Shown here: piece after piece, positions 8,111-17,447 of the stretch | Numbering within the stretch: position 1 is the stretch's first letter | Layout: each line of letters opens with the position of its first letter | Source of the DNA: CAWBRT01 sp963832785 | GTDB lineage: Bacteria; Acidobacteriota; Terriglobia; Terriglobales; Acidobacteriaceae | Direction: 5' to 3' | Length of the DNA: 64,000 bases | Assembly (NCBI GenBank): GCA_963832785.1 | Contig: CAWHVF010000005.1 | Location: forward strand, 1,736,001 to 1,800,000 | The notes under the pieces: generated by a model | Seen by the model: only the letters and a program-made list of their open reading frames with translations | What the model was told of the DNA's origin: nothing | Database searches by the model: none | Made by a program: the position numbers and the translations under genes

Positions 8111-10048
8111 TTACTCGTAGTCTTCATTGAGAGAGCGCAGAAATGCCGCCAGGTAAAACACATCAAGGTCATCGATCGAGATGCCGGCAATTTCCGGGTC
8201 ACCGTTCCGCAACTTGTCTAGACGGGCGAGGGCTGAGACTCTCTGGTAAAAGATGAGTACATCCTCGATGGTTTGCATCTGCCCCGAATGAAGATAGGGG
8301 TCCGACTGCCCCAGGTCACGGACCGTAGGGGTTTTGAACCGCGCGATAGTAAGCGGCAGAATCTGCTCGGGGCTGCAGGATGAGCCCGGCAAACACATAA
8401 GGGCTCGCATGCGGCGCTGTGGTTCAGGAAAGTCCTTGTTGGCGTAGATATTCCACATGCCCAGGTCGACCTTTCGCGGGTCGGAGGCCGCGGGGATGGA
8501 GCGGAACACCTCGGAAGCATTGGGGTGTCGCGGGCTGACGGGCAGGAAGACATTGGGGTTGCGCTTCCTCTCCCGGTAGCCGGGGATGACAAGGCGTGCG
8601 AATGCGCCCGCGCCGTGTACGGCATCGTATTCGTCCTGGGTAGCGCCCGTATTGTGGAATTTGAAGTCGGTAAAATGTGGTGGCGTGTGACAGCGGGCAC
8701 AGTTTCCCGGATGAGTGGATCGCACCGGATTCCGGTTAATTTCCGCCGTGCGAAGTGCGCCGGCAATTCCAGCGAAGACAATAATAGAGGCTCCCAGGAC
8801 GATCAGCGAAGCCGTAGTCCTGGCTGCATCGCGGCGGCGTACAGGGAAAAGGCCGAGCAAGACAAGGCTACAACCCGGCAAGGTCAAAATGTACGGGAAA
8901 GAGGGCGGCCAGCCGCTTTGCCTTGCGGCCGTCTTTGCCGTCTGCGGGTTGAGTCGCAGAAAGACCTTCAGGCCCTCCAGCTCGCGCTCGCCGAATACGA
9001 ACTGTTGCTCTATGAAGAACTTGAAATATCCGGTCTTTACCCACTTTGGGTTGCGCAGCAGTTCAAGCTGGTGCAACAGGCGTTGTGAATACTGGAGGTC
9101 GGTTTCTCCGGGCGCGGGCTCCGCCGGCAGATTATTCATCTTGAGGAAAACGTCATAGGGGCTGGTACGGGTGAAAGTCAGGGTCGCCAGATACCCCGCC
9201 ATGATGCGAGCAATCGCGCGCAAGATCTGCTTGTCGGAGGCCTTGGTTACATCAATGCGGAATTCTGGCGGCAAAACGCGATCGGGAGACTCGTTTAGCG
9301 AGTCCGAATTTGCGGAGAGTTCAGGCGCCGTGCCGAGCAAAAGCGTTGCGTAAGAGACTCCGCCGTACTTCTTGGCAAGCAGGCCCGTTCCATGATCCTC
9401 GCGAATCACACGGGCGATATGCGCGACAGCCTGGCTGCTCTCGCCGGGAAGCCAACCTAAGTTGCGGCCGGTCAGAGTGCTTATGACCAGCGCAGTGGCA
9501 TCAATGAACTCGCCATCACGATGCAGGAAGCGCAACGCCGGAGGCGCGGACAGCGAATCCACCAGGTTGCTGGAATTCCGAACCGTCGTCAGTTGCCCAT
9601 CCTCGCGCGCCGGGACATGACTGCGCGGCGCAAAATCAGTGTAGCTCCGGCTGCCATTGGGAGTGACGGTATGGCTCAGCTCGTCAACGAAGTGACATGT
9701 CCGGCAGTTCATGGACGTCCCACGGTACGGATTGGGCACCTCTCCGCCGGGGAAGCGCGGGACCTTTACAACCTCCATCTGAAGATCACGCTGCTTGAGA
9801 GGCAGATTCACATTGCCCTGCTGCATGTGGGCGGCAAAGAACTGTGCAAAACGGGTCTCCTTGAACAGGCGCTCGCCAGCCATCTTTAAGGGAGAGTCGG
9901 GGGCACGTTGCGTTGGCGCGGGCTGGGCGGCGAACGTTTGTTGATTGGCCGCAGGACTGGAAAGAGCCGTAGATACGGAAGCAATCAGGAACACAAGCAA
10001 GAGCGGAATAAACTGGAATTTCCTGTTTGAACTCGAAAACGGCGCCAT
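8111..10048 (-). CDS. Secreted di-heme cytochrome c peroxidase/MauG-like protein with internal membrane hairpin
   Basis: This 645-residue protein has an N-terminal signal/anchor (FIPLLLVFLIASVSTALS). Two c-type heme sites are CRTCH (115-119) and CARCH (450-454), the two-domain plan of bacterial cytochrome c peroxidase/MauG proteins. The segment GNCARCHTPPHFTDFKFHNTG and the late LGQSDPYLHSGQMQTIEDVLIFY are conserved family features. Residues about 366-445, directly before the second heme site, are unusual: they contain two hydrophobic stretches separated by RRRDAAR (TLPGCSLVLLGLFPV and ASLIVLGASIIVFAGIAGAL), where relatives usually have a short link. The peroxidase activity is inferred; the substrate is unknown. 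The 260 bases upstream carry no gene. Confidence 0.8.
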   Translation of the reverse strand: MAPFSSSNRKFQFIPLLLVFLIASVSTALSSPAANQQTFAAQPAPTQRAPDSPLKMAGERLFKETRFAQFFAAHMQQGNVNLPLKQRDLQMEVVKVPRFPGGEVPNPYRGTSMNCRTCHFVDELSHTVTPNGSRSYTDFAPRSHVPAREDGQLTTVRNSSNLVDSLSAPPALRFLHRDGEFIDATALVISTLTGRNLGWLPGESSQAVAHIARVIREDHGTGLLAKKYGGVSYATLLLGTAPELSANSDSLNESPDRVLPPEFRIDVTKASDKQILRAIARIMAGYLATLTFTRTSPYDVFLKMNNLPAEPAPGETDLQYSQRLLHQLELLRNPKWVKTGYFKFFIEQQFVFGERELEGLKVFLRLNPQTAKTAARQSGWPPSFPYILTLPGCSLVLLGLFPVRRRDAARTTASLIVLGASIIVFAGIAGALRTAEINRNPVRSTHPGNCARCHTPPHFTDFKFHNTGATQDEYDAVHGAGAFARLVIPGYRERKRNPNVFLPVSPRHPNASEVFRSIPAASDPRKVDLGMWNIYANKDFPEPQRRMRALMCLPGSSCSPEQILPLTIARFKTPTVRDLGQSDPYLHSGQMQTIEDVLIFYQRVSALARLDKLRNGDPEIAGISIDDLDVFYLAAFLRSLNEDYE

Positions 10049-10309
10049 CGTGTATCTCTCTCGCTTGTTCGTGACTTTGGAAGATAGTTTTTCTCGGCAG
10101 CGCCTCCGGCGCTCTGGCTATCCGCCCCGACACATCCGGATTGTTCCGCGGTGCGCCCTGTTCTTCAAGGAAATAAGCATAACCCAAAAGCTGCCTGCTG
10201 GCTGCGGCGCCGGATTGTACAAACAAGTGCCCGGGCCAAGTCCTATCTCTAGTTTCCAATCAAGATGAAGTGCGCCCAATAGTAAGAGCAGCAAATGAAT
10301 CCGGTGCAT

Positions 10310-12439
10310 TTATCTGCGCGTGCGCATTTCGGCGGCCCGGCGGGCCAGGACTCGCGCAGGTTCGGGAACATCCGGGGCAGTCAGCACATAATCGATAAGG
10401 TCCGCGCATCGGGAGGCATCAATGATCAACGCAATCTGCAGCGCCTTGGGGAGGACCTTAGCGCGGTCCGGACGGTTTTGCCTGATCAGATTGCGCAATC
10501 CTTCCAGGCAGGCCGGATCCAGTGAGAACATGACCTCCTCTAGAGCAGGGTCCAGAACCGCCGGAGCAAGCAAGGGAAGAGCTTCTGCGTAGGCGCAGAT
10601 CCGCCCCGGCAGGCGGCTCTTCTGCAGGGTTTGGAAGGCCGCCTGCTGAACGCGCTCGTCAGGATGCCTTAAAAGTGGCGCGAGATGCGCAACCAGGTCA
10701 GGGTCGCCCATCGCCCCGAGCAATTGGCAGGAGTTGCGCACATAAAACCAATTCTCGTCCTGCAGACGCCTGATGGCGATGTGTATGCCACAATGGCGAA
10801 ATTGGCCCGCCAGGCGCAGCAGACGAAGACGGGTTCCTGGCTGAGACTCACCTTCCAGACGTTCGAACACTCGCTCCATTGCCGCCGGAAGCTGGCGAAA
10901 AAGCGCAATGGCTTTCTGCGATTTATCCGATTCTTCCCGCTCGGTCAGGCAGAACTCAATAATTTCGTCTATAGCCTCGGCAGGGAGCAGGTCTTGGCGT
11001 ACCCGGTAACAGCAAGCAATGTGCGCGTCCGGATGGCGGCGGATAAGGTCGTTTATCTGGGAGGCGATCTGTTGCAACGTTTCAAAGTCGCCGGACTGGC
11101 GGGCTTGCGCTGCCAGCGCTGCCAAGCAGTTGCTGAATGAGCGGTGAGCTCCAGAAGAGGCGGCCGTATCCTGCAGAGCGGCAGCCAAGAACTTCAAGGT
11201 GGTCTGCAGGATTTCTTTGCGCAGATCGGCAGGGCTGGCTCGCATCAGGTCGGGAATCCACCTGCCGGCCAGACCGGCCTCAGCATGATTATCGATCAAA
11301 AGCCGGCAACAATGCACGATGAGCTCGGCCGCATCCCCCGGCTTGCCTTCGGAGCTCAGCCCATTAAGCGTCCGCATGGTCCGCTGGAGGTCTCGAAGGG
11401 AAAGCTGCCGCAGGCCCATCAAACGCGATTTCTGCTCCAAAAGCGGCAACGCTGAGAACGCCAGCTCTTCCCTGATATCCGTCCGTAACCGTAAGGAAAG
11501 CCCTTGCTCTTCAAAGAGCTCTGTCACGCGCCGCATGATTCGCTCAGCCATTTCGGTCGCCTGACTGGCTCGCGCCAATACCAGCGACGCCTCCCCCTGT
11601 GCGGCAGTGAGTTCGGCCTCCGAAGACGCGGACCCTAGCCGGGAAGCTAGCCATCGCGCGGTAAACATTTCCCACACTTCGGCAGCAAGCTCGGTGGAAG
11701 ACGCCTTCTGTGACACGCCGGGGATAGCGAGGAAAGGCGCAGGGCCCACGTTTTCGATTAGTGATGCCAGGTTGGGGAGAATTTGTTCCGGATGGATGCT
11801 GGGGTTTGCGGCAGACGACTCGATCACCCCCTGAACTATCTCGATAATTTCCTGCGAACCTTTGCCTCCCGTACTTTCGATACCAGTCGCCTTCAGCAGA
11901 ACTTCTATGCTGACCATTCCAGGAGCAGCCTCACCGCCGGCCGCTGCGCCGCTCCTTAAAAATGATTCGCCATCGACATTCAGCGTGAGGTCACTCTTTT
12001 CATCCCTTTTCTTCTTGGACGAGGGAATGATCTTTGCATTGGAAACAGGCTTGGTTTGCAGATACGCTTCAAGGCCGCCGGCCTGTGCGATGTTTTTGGG
12101 CGAGGCGGTGACAACCCTTACTACGTTCTCAAAATCGGAAAAGCTCAGTCCGGCATAAAAAGAGATAGCCGCCACATTGCGCTTGCCAAACTCTGCCTCG
12201 AGCGGAGCAAGCGATCGATCGGGCGTGAGTAGATTGTTGAGCAGGACGCGATTTTCAGCAAAGCCGAAAGTGAAGGTACGGCCTTCTTTCAGCAGGGGCT
12301 CCAGTTGCGTAAACGCTTGCTGTAAGTTCTGATGGACCGCTGGATGCTCAATCGGGTAAACTCCGGCGCTCTTGAAGACGATATGCAGTCTCCGTCCAAA
12401 GTTTAAGCCATGAGTCTTCGCGGCATCACTGGTTGTCAT
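10310..12439 (-). CDS. Large HEAT-repeat-like cytoplasmic protein
   Basis: This 709-residue protein has no signal peptide or membrane segment. The N-terminal region (GRRLHIVFKSAGVYPIEHPAV) and a low-complexity, lysine-rich linker near residue 145 (SSKKKRDEKSD) precede a long alpha-helical body. The C-terminal third shows HEAT-type helical repeats (CQLLGAMGDPDLVAHLAPLLRHPDERVQQAAFQTL). Proteins of this architecture are usually binding scaffolds, and no catalytic motif is visible. It is divergent from the L,D-transpeptidase gene at 12633, with 193 bases between for both promoters. The ribosome site at ATG 12439 is weak. The function is unknown. Confidence 0.75.
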   Translation of the reverse strand: MTTSDAAKTHGLNFGRRLHIVFKSAGVYPIEHPAVHQNLQQAFTQLEPLLKEGRTFTFGFAENRVLLNNLLTPDRSLAPLEAEFGKRNVAAISFYAGLSFSDFENVVRVVTASPKNIAQAGGLEAYLQTKPVSNAKIIPSSKKKRDEKSDLTLNVDGESFLRSGAAAGGEAAPGMVSIEVLLKATGIESTGGKGSQEIIEIVQGVIESSAANPSIHPEQILPNLASLIENVGPAPFLAIPGVSQKASSTELAAEVWEMFTARWLASRLGSASSEAELTAAQGEASLVLARASQATEMAERIMRRVTELFEEQGLSLRLRTDIREELAFSALPLLEQKSRLMGLRQLSLRDLQRTMRTLNGLSSEGKPGDAAELIVHCCRLLIDNHAEAGLAGRWIPDLMRASPADLRKEILQTTLKFLAAALQDTAASSGAHRSFSNCLAALAAQARQSGDFETLQQIASQINDLIRRHPDAHIACCYRVRQDLLPAEAIDEIIEFCLTEREESDKSQKAIALFRQLPAAMERVFERLEGESQPGTRLRLLRLAGQFRHCGIHIAIRRLQDENWFYVRNSCQLLGAMGDPDLVAHLAPLLRHPDERVQQAAFQTLQKSRLPGRICAYAEALPLLAPAVLDPALEEVMFSLDPACLEGLRNLIRQNRPDRAKVLPKALQIALIIDASRCADLIDYVLTAPDVPEPARVLARRAAEMRTRR

Positions 12440-12632
12440 TGATCAGTTCTCATTGTACCTTGTTTTTGCAACACCCCTCTTTCCCCCCTGCCTCCACTAA
12501 GGCCTATTCCCGATGCCGGCCCGGCCAACCCTTCCGGCGCAGGGAAGCATGTCAGGTTACCTGTTGCCATACACTTTCGTAAGCCACGGAGTGTCTTCCA
12601 GTTAAGCCCCAATTGGGTAACACTTTCCGTAG

Positions 12633-13127
12633 ATGAATCGGCCTGTTCAAATTAGCGTGCTATCAGTCTTTGTGCTGCTTAGTATCTTGCTGGTCGCAAA
12701 CCCCAAGGTCGATCGAGTGCTGGTGCTCAAGGAAGATCACAAACTGGTATTGCTGAATGGCGAAAAAATCGTAAGAGTCTATACGGTTGCCCTCGGGGGC
12801 GGTGGTCTTTTGCCCAAACAACAGCAGGGCGACCGTAGGACACCCGAAGGGCTATACGAAATAGATCGCCGAAACCGAAACAGCAGCTTTCACCTGGCGC
12901 TACACATCTCCTACCCAAACGAAGCTGACCGTGAACGCGCCCGCAGGCTCGGCGTCAGCCCAGGCGGCGATATCATGATTCACGGCATCACCAACGGCTT
13001 GGGCTGGCTGGGCGTCAGGCACCGTTTTAGTGACTGGACTGATGGCTGTATCGCGGTCACCGACACCGAAATCGAGGAAATCTGGTCACTGGTTCCAGAT
13101 GGAACTCCGGTTGAAATTCGTCCATAA
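12633..13127 (+). CDS. L,D-transpeptidase (YkuD/ErfK family)
   Basis: This 164-residue envelope enzyme has an N-terminal membrane anchor or signal (ISVLSVFVLLSILLVA). It is predicted to cross-link peptidoglycan stem peptides through a cysteine acyl-enzyme. The YkuD active-site motif is visible as MIHG with H117 and SDWTDGCIAVTD with C139. The N-terminal strands LKEDHKLVLLNGEKIVRVYTVALG and the RTPEGLYEI turn are typical. It is a single-domain protein with no LysM or peptidoglycan-binding module. The ribosome site is weak. Downstream lies the convergent grd operon end at 13288. Confidence 0.93.
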   Translation: MNRPVQISVLSVFVLLSILLVANPKVDRVLVLKEDHKLVLLNGEKIVRVYTVALGGGGLLPKQQQGDRRTPEGLYEIDRRNRNSSFHLALHISYPNEADRERARRLGVSPGGDIMIHGITNGLGWLGVRHRFSDWTDGCIAVTDTEIEEIWSLVPDGTPVEIRP

Positions 13128-13287
13128 CTTATCTTTACAGGCGGCATGCCGAAGGATGCATGAGCAGATGCCCGCCAGCCGCCCTGGCCTCAGATTCCTT
13201 TATCTCCAGCTATAGCTTCTTCCGCAGAGCTTTCGTCTTCTATAGCCGTGACGTCACCCTGGTTACCATATATTTACGCCACCGGCT

Positions 13288-14592
13288 TCAGGTATCAAAA
13301 ACCGTCTGCGACTCGATTCTGGTAGCCACGGCCTGGAGCGCTCTCTCGACCAAACCACGCCTGATCGTCTTCTCCTTGGCCATGCCGGCAGCCGGATCGC
13401 CCAGAGGGTGCGGTATGCCAACGGCAGCCACAATCCGGGGGGCTCCGACGGCTTTGGCGATCGATGTAATTGTGCAGATCTGGCTGGTTGGCAGGCCGGC
13501 CCGCTCGAGCTCCTTTGCGATCGTTGCGCCGCAACGAGTTCCAGTCCCTCAAGTCGAGGTAAGAATGACAGCCTGCACGCCATCCTTCTTCAGGCTGGAA
13601 GCTATCTCCCTGCCGAATTGCCTGGCCTTTTCAAGCGTTGTGCCGTTGCCGGTAGTTGTATAGAAATAATCCGCCATCTCTCCGATGACACCCTCGCGCA
13701 CCAGATCGCGCATAACGTCCACTGGGACAACCCGGTCGGGGTCCTCGCTGGCGAAGCCATTGAAATAACCACCATGGATGGATTCGAAGGCATTGCTGGT
13801 GAGATCGTCGATGCCTATCAGCTCGTAGCGGAGCGCCTTGCTCGCCCGCGCTGATTCGAGGCGGTCGGGATTACCCTTTGGGACAATTCCTCCTTCGGTG
13901 ACAAGAGCGATCCTGGCCGTTTTCAACCCCTCGACCGGCGGAGCCGGGGCTACTTTATCGAAGACGGGCATGGGCAGCTCGGTTCTGAAGGGCTTCCCTT
14001 CCAGTTTAGCCAGAAGCATGTCAACGGCCCTGGCTGCGCCGATCTTGGCGGCGAAGCAGTTCTTACGCAACCCTCTCGGGATGCAGCCTTCCTCATCGGC
14101 TGAGCCGAGCGGTGCGCCGTCCGCGATTTTGCTTGCCAGGCGGGCCATCGCATCCAAGGCTTTGCGCATGTCGGCGACCGAGGAGCCGGTCTTCACGCAC
14201 CAGATGTGCTTTCTGTAAACCTCCACCCCAGGATTTTCCGGGTACATTCCGGTGATTGCCGGAATCCCTAACGACTCCTGGGCAGCCTTGCAGACCGCGC
14301 CGCAAGCGGGACCGTACCGGCCCGCGTTGAATGCCGGTCCGGCGATAACCATTTGGGGAGTGAACTGACGGATGAGGTCGAGGACCTCCGCCGTGGCTTT
14401 CTCCGGTTGCTGGGCAAAGTAGTTGTCACCGCAGATGACGGTGCCGGCCACCTCGGCTTTGCCCTTCAAAGCCGCCTGTAAAGCGAGGCCGGGCCCCACC
14501 GGCTTGGCAACTGCCCGTGGTGCGACACCGGCATGCTCCTCTCCGCCAATCTGACCAAAGAACTGGTTGAGATAATGGACTATGCGAAGCAT
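13288..14592 (-). CDS. grdB: Glycine/sarcosine/betaine reductase component B, gamma subunit, selenoprotein
   Basis: This substrate-binding selenoprotein takes the amino or amine substrate with component B and passes a carboxymethyl group to GrdA. The start is ATG 14592 with AAGGAGG upstream. Normal translation would stop after 347 residues at TGA 13549-13551. The same frame continues for 86 more codons with clear GrdB sequence (RCGATIAKELERAGLP, APRIVAAVGIPHPLGDPA) to a true stop at 13288-13290. Reading TGA as selenocysteine 348 (context VILTSTUGTGTRCG) gives 434 residues, the normal length. A hairpin 11 bases after the TGA (13521-13537) fits a bacterial SECIS. As I recall the family, the usual text is UGTCTRCG; here the first Cys is Gly. 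It is last in the operon, 11 bases after grdE. Confidence 0.93.
13521..13537 (-). promoter_or_regulatory. SECIS-like hairpin of grdB
   Basis: In the mRNA sense this is UCGUUGC-GGC-GCAACGA, a perfect 7-bp stem with a 3-base loop. It begins exactly 11 bases after the in-frame UGA. The minimal SelB-binding hairpin of E. coli fdhF is likewise 17 bases long and 11 bases from its UGA. SelB recognition is inferred. Confidence 0.75.
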
Positions 14593-14603
14593 TGCCGCCT
14601 CCT

Positions 14604-15860
14604 TCAGAATTCCCGGACGGTCATGGGCGTGGCGCCGAACTGGTTAGTCGCCGTATAAATCCTTCCCAGCGGGGTAGAAAACGCTTCGGCAGGTTTGACC
14701 GCGATGCCGGCGATTTTGTCGCCGCCGATAACTCTGGCCATAGGCGGCAGGGCGATAACTTCGTCATTGTTGCCGGCAGTGACTACGGCGTCGGCCGCCG
14801 GACAAGTATCGACGAGCGACGGTTGGTCGCCTTCCGCCCCGGCGATCTCGTTCAGCAGGATCGCTGCCTTTATCCCGAGCTTTTCGGCTTCCGCCGCGCA
14901 AAACATGAGGTCGGTATCGGCGTGGCCGCCGCCTTCCTGGGTGATGACCACGCCGTCGACGCCGAGTTGTGCGGCGAGCTTGGCCGCAAACTTGGCGGAA
15001 AGTTCCTTCTCCTTGAGGGTGTTGAATTCGCTGGCGATGATCACCCCGGCAAAGATGAGATCACGCCCATGCCTGCGATAAAGTTCTCTCACGACTGGAT
15101 TGTTGCAGTGAAGATAAGTCGGATTTTTCTGGCAGGCGATTATGTAGTTTGAGCTAACAATGGCTCCATCCAACACTTCATTGGGGTGAAGGAGCGTCGG
15201 CAGCAAGGTTCTGGCGTTCTCTCCATAGACATAGGTATCTCGCAGCGTCCCTTGCGACTGCAAGTGGCAGATATAGGCCACCCGAGGCAAGGGCTTATCG
15301 CCTGCGGAGCAGGGCGCGGACTCGAAGAGTTCGACTTCATCCGGCTCCAGGTCGGCCGTAACACGCCCCAGATTTTGGGCCGCTTCAAGAGCCGCTCTGC
15401 GCATCAGCCTGTCGAAATCGATGTCGCTGGAGTCGGCCGGGGGCGTGCAGTTAAGAACAATGTTGATGGTCTTTGAAAAGATAGAATAGGCCGCGCCCAC
15501 TCCGGACATGTCCACTATGCCTTCCTGGATGCCCGGCCTGACCCCGGTCTGGAGCACGGCAACCCCGTCGAGCACATTGGTCTTTCCGCTGCCAGCCATC
15601 TCCACCGCCCCAAGCGTGCCGGGAAATGGAGAAGCACTGCCAGCGATCTTCAGCCTTGGCTGGACGGCATCCATGATATGCACGATTCTGACCGCATCGC
15701 CCGGCTTGGCAATGTCTACGCATACGGAGTCGAAGAAGCCATCGCGGTTGAGGAAAGATTCGATTTCTTTCTTGTCTATAGTCAGACTGCCTCTTCGCAA
15801 AGCGGTCGCAGCCCCGAAGATGGCGTCCCGAACTCTGTACTTGCGCAGTTCGAGTTTCAA
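14604..15860 (-). CDS. grdE: Glycine/sarcosine/betaine reductase component B, alpha/beta proprotein
   Basis: This 418-residue proprotein of component B is, in characterised reductases, self-cleaved at an internal cysteine to give a pyruvoyl group that binds the substrate amine. C243 (NYIIACQKNPTY) lies where the known GrdE cleavage cysteine (about residue 242) is expected. Other family text includes MKLELRKYRVRDAIFG, NNPVVRELYRRHGRDLIFAGVI and TQEGGGHADTDLMFCAAEAEKLG. The start is TTG 15860 with GGGAGGT 6 to 7 bases upstream. It lies 16 bases after the transporter gene and 11 bases before grdB, so it is cotranscribed. Which substrate type (glycine, sarcosine or betaine) it serves cannot be decided by eye. 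Confidence 0.92.
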   Translation of the reverse strand: MKLELRKYRVRDAIFGAATALRRGSLTIDKKEIESFLNRDGFFDSVCVDIAKPGDAVRIVHIMDAVQPRLKIAGSASPFPGTLGAVEMAGSGKTNVLDGVAVLQTGVRPGIQEGIVDMSGVGAAYSIFSKTINIVLNCTPPADSSDIDFDRLMRRAALEAAQNLGRVTADLEPDEVELFESAPCSAGDKPLPRVAYICHLQSQGTLRDTYVYGENARTLLPTLLHPNEVLDGAIVSSNYIIACQKNPTYLHCNNPVVRELYRRHGRDLIFAGVIIASEFNTLKEKELSAKFAAKLAAQLGVDGVVITQEGGGHADTDLMFCAAEAEKLGIKAAILLNEIAGAEGDQPSLVDTCPAADAVVTAGNNDEVIALPPMARVIGGDKIAGIAVKPAEAFSTPLGRIYTATNQFGATPMTVREF

Positions 15861-15876
15861 GGCGTACCTCCCGGAA

Positions 15877-17385
15877 TCAAAGAACGCCTACCCAGCGCCA
15901 GTAGGTAGCCGAGAAGAGCATCATGAGAATGACGGCAATGATACCCAGCGGAATGCCTACTCGCATCATTTCTTTTGAGTTGAAGGTGTCAGTCGTGTAA
16001 GCCACCATCGACATGGGCGTATTCACCGGCAGAATTACGGAGAATTGAATGGTGTAATACAAGATCAACGTGAGGCCCCAAACGCTCAGGCCCGAGTTGG
16101 GCATACCCTGGGCGAAGCCTATGGCGGTAGGCACCAGCGCAGCTACCGCGGCTGTGCGGGCGGAGAAAGCCAAAGAGAAGATGGCAAAGAACAGCCCCGC
16201 TGCACCGATAAGAATGAGCGGCGGCCATTTGTCCACACCCATGCTGATAAGAGTGCTCTTGGCTACCCAAGCGGCTGCGCCGCTGCTGAGCAGCGCCTGC
16301 CCCAGCGAAATAGCGGCTCCAAACAGCATTATGGTTCCCCAGTTAACCTTGCTGTTCATCTCCTTCCAGGTGGTTACGCCAATTCCCGGGAAGAACGTGG
16401 CAACGACCGCCAGCAGGGCGACGGTGCTGCTGTCCAATGGATGAAGAATATTGCCTGTGGCCCAGAAGATGATGGTAAGACTCATTATGACGAGCAGCTT
16501 CCGCTCTTTGCCGGTCAGGGGACCACACTTGGCCAGTTCCTGCCGGATGAGCTGCCGGCCTCCGCTCAGCTCCTCGTTCTTCACCGGGAACATAAACTCT
16601 ACCAGCAGAAAAAGGACCGCCCCCACGACGAGGGAGAAAGGGATCCCGTATAAGGCCCATTGCAGCCAACTGATGCTGTGCTTCGTAGCTTGATTGATGA
16701 AGGCCTGAGTCTGGACGGGCGGAGCGCCCGAGGTGAGAATGCCCATGCCGGCTATTCCGGTCCCGAAGGCGACCAGGAGAAGCATGCCTTTGGCGAGATT
16801 GTCTTTGCGGTCTATTTTGAAGGCCTCGATCAGGCCGACGCAGACTGCGGTCATGAGGGCCGCATTGGCAGCCTGGGCCGGAATGAATAAGGTCAGGATG
16901 AATGACATGACAAGGACGCCCAGCCGGACTTGCCTTGGCTTGGCTCCCATCCGGGAAAGGATAAAAAGTCCTATACGCTGCCCGAGGCCGCTCATCTCAA
17001 TCGCCGACGCCAGAAACAGCGCCGAGACTACAAGGATCCAGGCGCCTGAACTGAATCCTCCCAGCGCCATGGTCAGGGCCTTGCCGGTGCCGACAAGCTT
17101 GCCGGCCGCTTCACTAGAGAAGCCAACCAGGACCGTTATGCCGACGACCAGGAAAAAAGAGCTGGCGGCGTACCCCACGGCCTCGGTCATCCAAATGATT
17201 AGCATAAAAATGAGGACAGAAAGGAGTGCGTGCCCCACCGGCGTAAGGCTTGGCGCAAACCGTATGGACTGGAATACGACCAGTACTGCCAGGGCCAGGG
17301 CCATGCTCGCAACCTTGCGGGTAGAAGCAGAGGTCCAGTAAGAAGCTTTTGCGCTGGCGCTGGCGACGCCGCTACCGTTGGCCAT
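15877..17385 (-). CDS. SLC13/DASS-family anion (dicarboxylate or sulfate) symporter
   Basis: This is an integral membrane carrier of 502 residues with about 11-13 hydrophobic segments. Family features include the SNA/NA-type regions (IPAQAANAALMTAVCVGL; ILTSGAPPVQTQAFI) and the late FSVILPVNTPMSMVAYTTDTF loop. Members import di- or tricarboxylates or sulfate with Na+. It sits inside the grd operon, 62 bases after grdA and 16 bases before grdE, which suggests it brings in a substrate for this pathway. Glycine or betaine would not be typical SLC13 cargo, so the real substrate may be an N-substituted or carboxylated derivative. The start ATG 17385 has GGAGG upstream. Confidence 0.88.
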   Translation of the reverse strand: MANGSGVASASAKASYWTSASTRKVASMALALAVLVVFQSIRFAPSLTPVGHALLSVLIFMLIIWMTEAVGYAASSFFLVVGITVLVGFSSEAAGKLVGTGKALTMALGGFSSGAWILVVSALFLASAIEMSGLGQRIGLFILSRMGAKPRQVRLGVLVMSFILTLFIPAQAANAALMTAVCVGLIEAFKIDRKDNLAKGMLLLVAFGTGIAGMGILTSGAPPVQTQAFINQATKHSISWLQWALYGIPFSLVVGAVLFLLVEFMFPVKNEELSGGRQLIRQELAKCGPLTGKERKLLVIMSLTIIFWATGNILHPLDSSTVALLAVVATFFPGIGVTTWKEMNSKVNWGTIMLFGAAISLGQALLSSGAAAWVAKSTLISMGVDKWPPLILIGAAGLFFAIFSLAFSARTAAVAALVPTAIGFAQGMPNSGLSVWGLTLILYYTIQFSVILPVNTPMSMVAYTTDTFNSKEMMRVGIPLGIIAVILMMLFSATYWRWVGVL

Positions 17386-17447
17386 GAGTTCATCCTCCGC
17401 TTTTTGCTGCTGTGTAAAGCTCCGGGTTCGTTTCAGCCGCCTGGCGC

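Noticed and set aside
13263..13583. Open frames on the minus strand overlapping the 3' end of grdB (13263-13583 and 13295-13552)
   Set aside because: They are in other frames than grdB and lack homology; the grdB frame beyond the TGA carries the family sequence.
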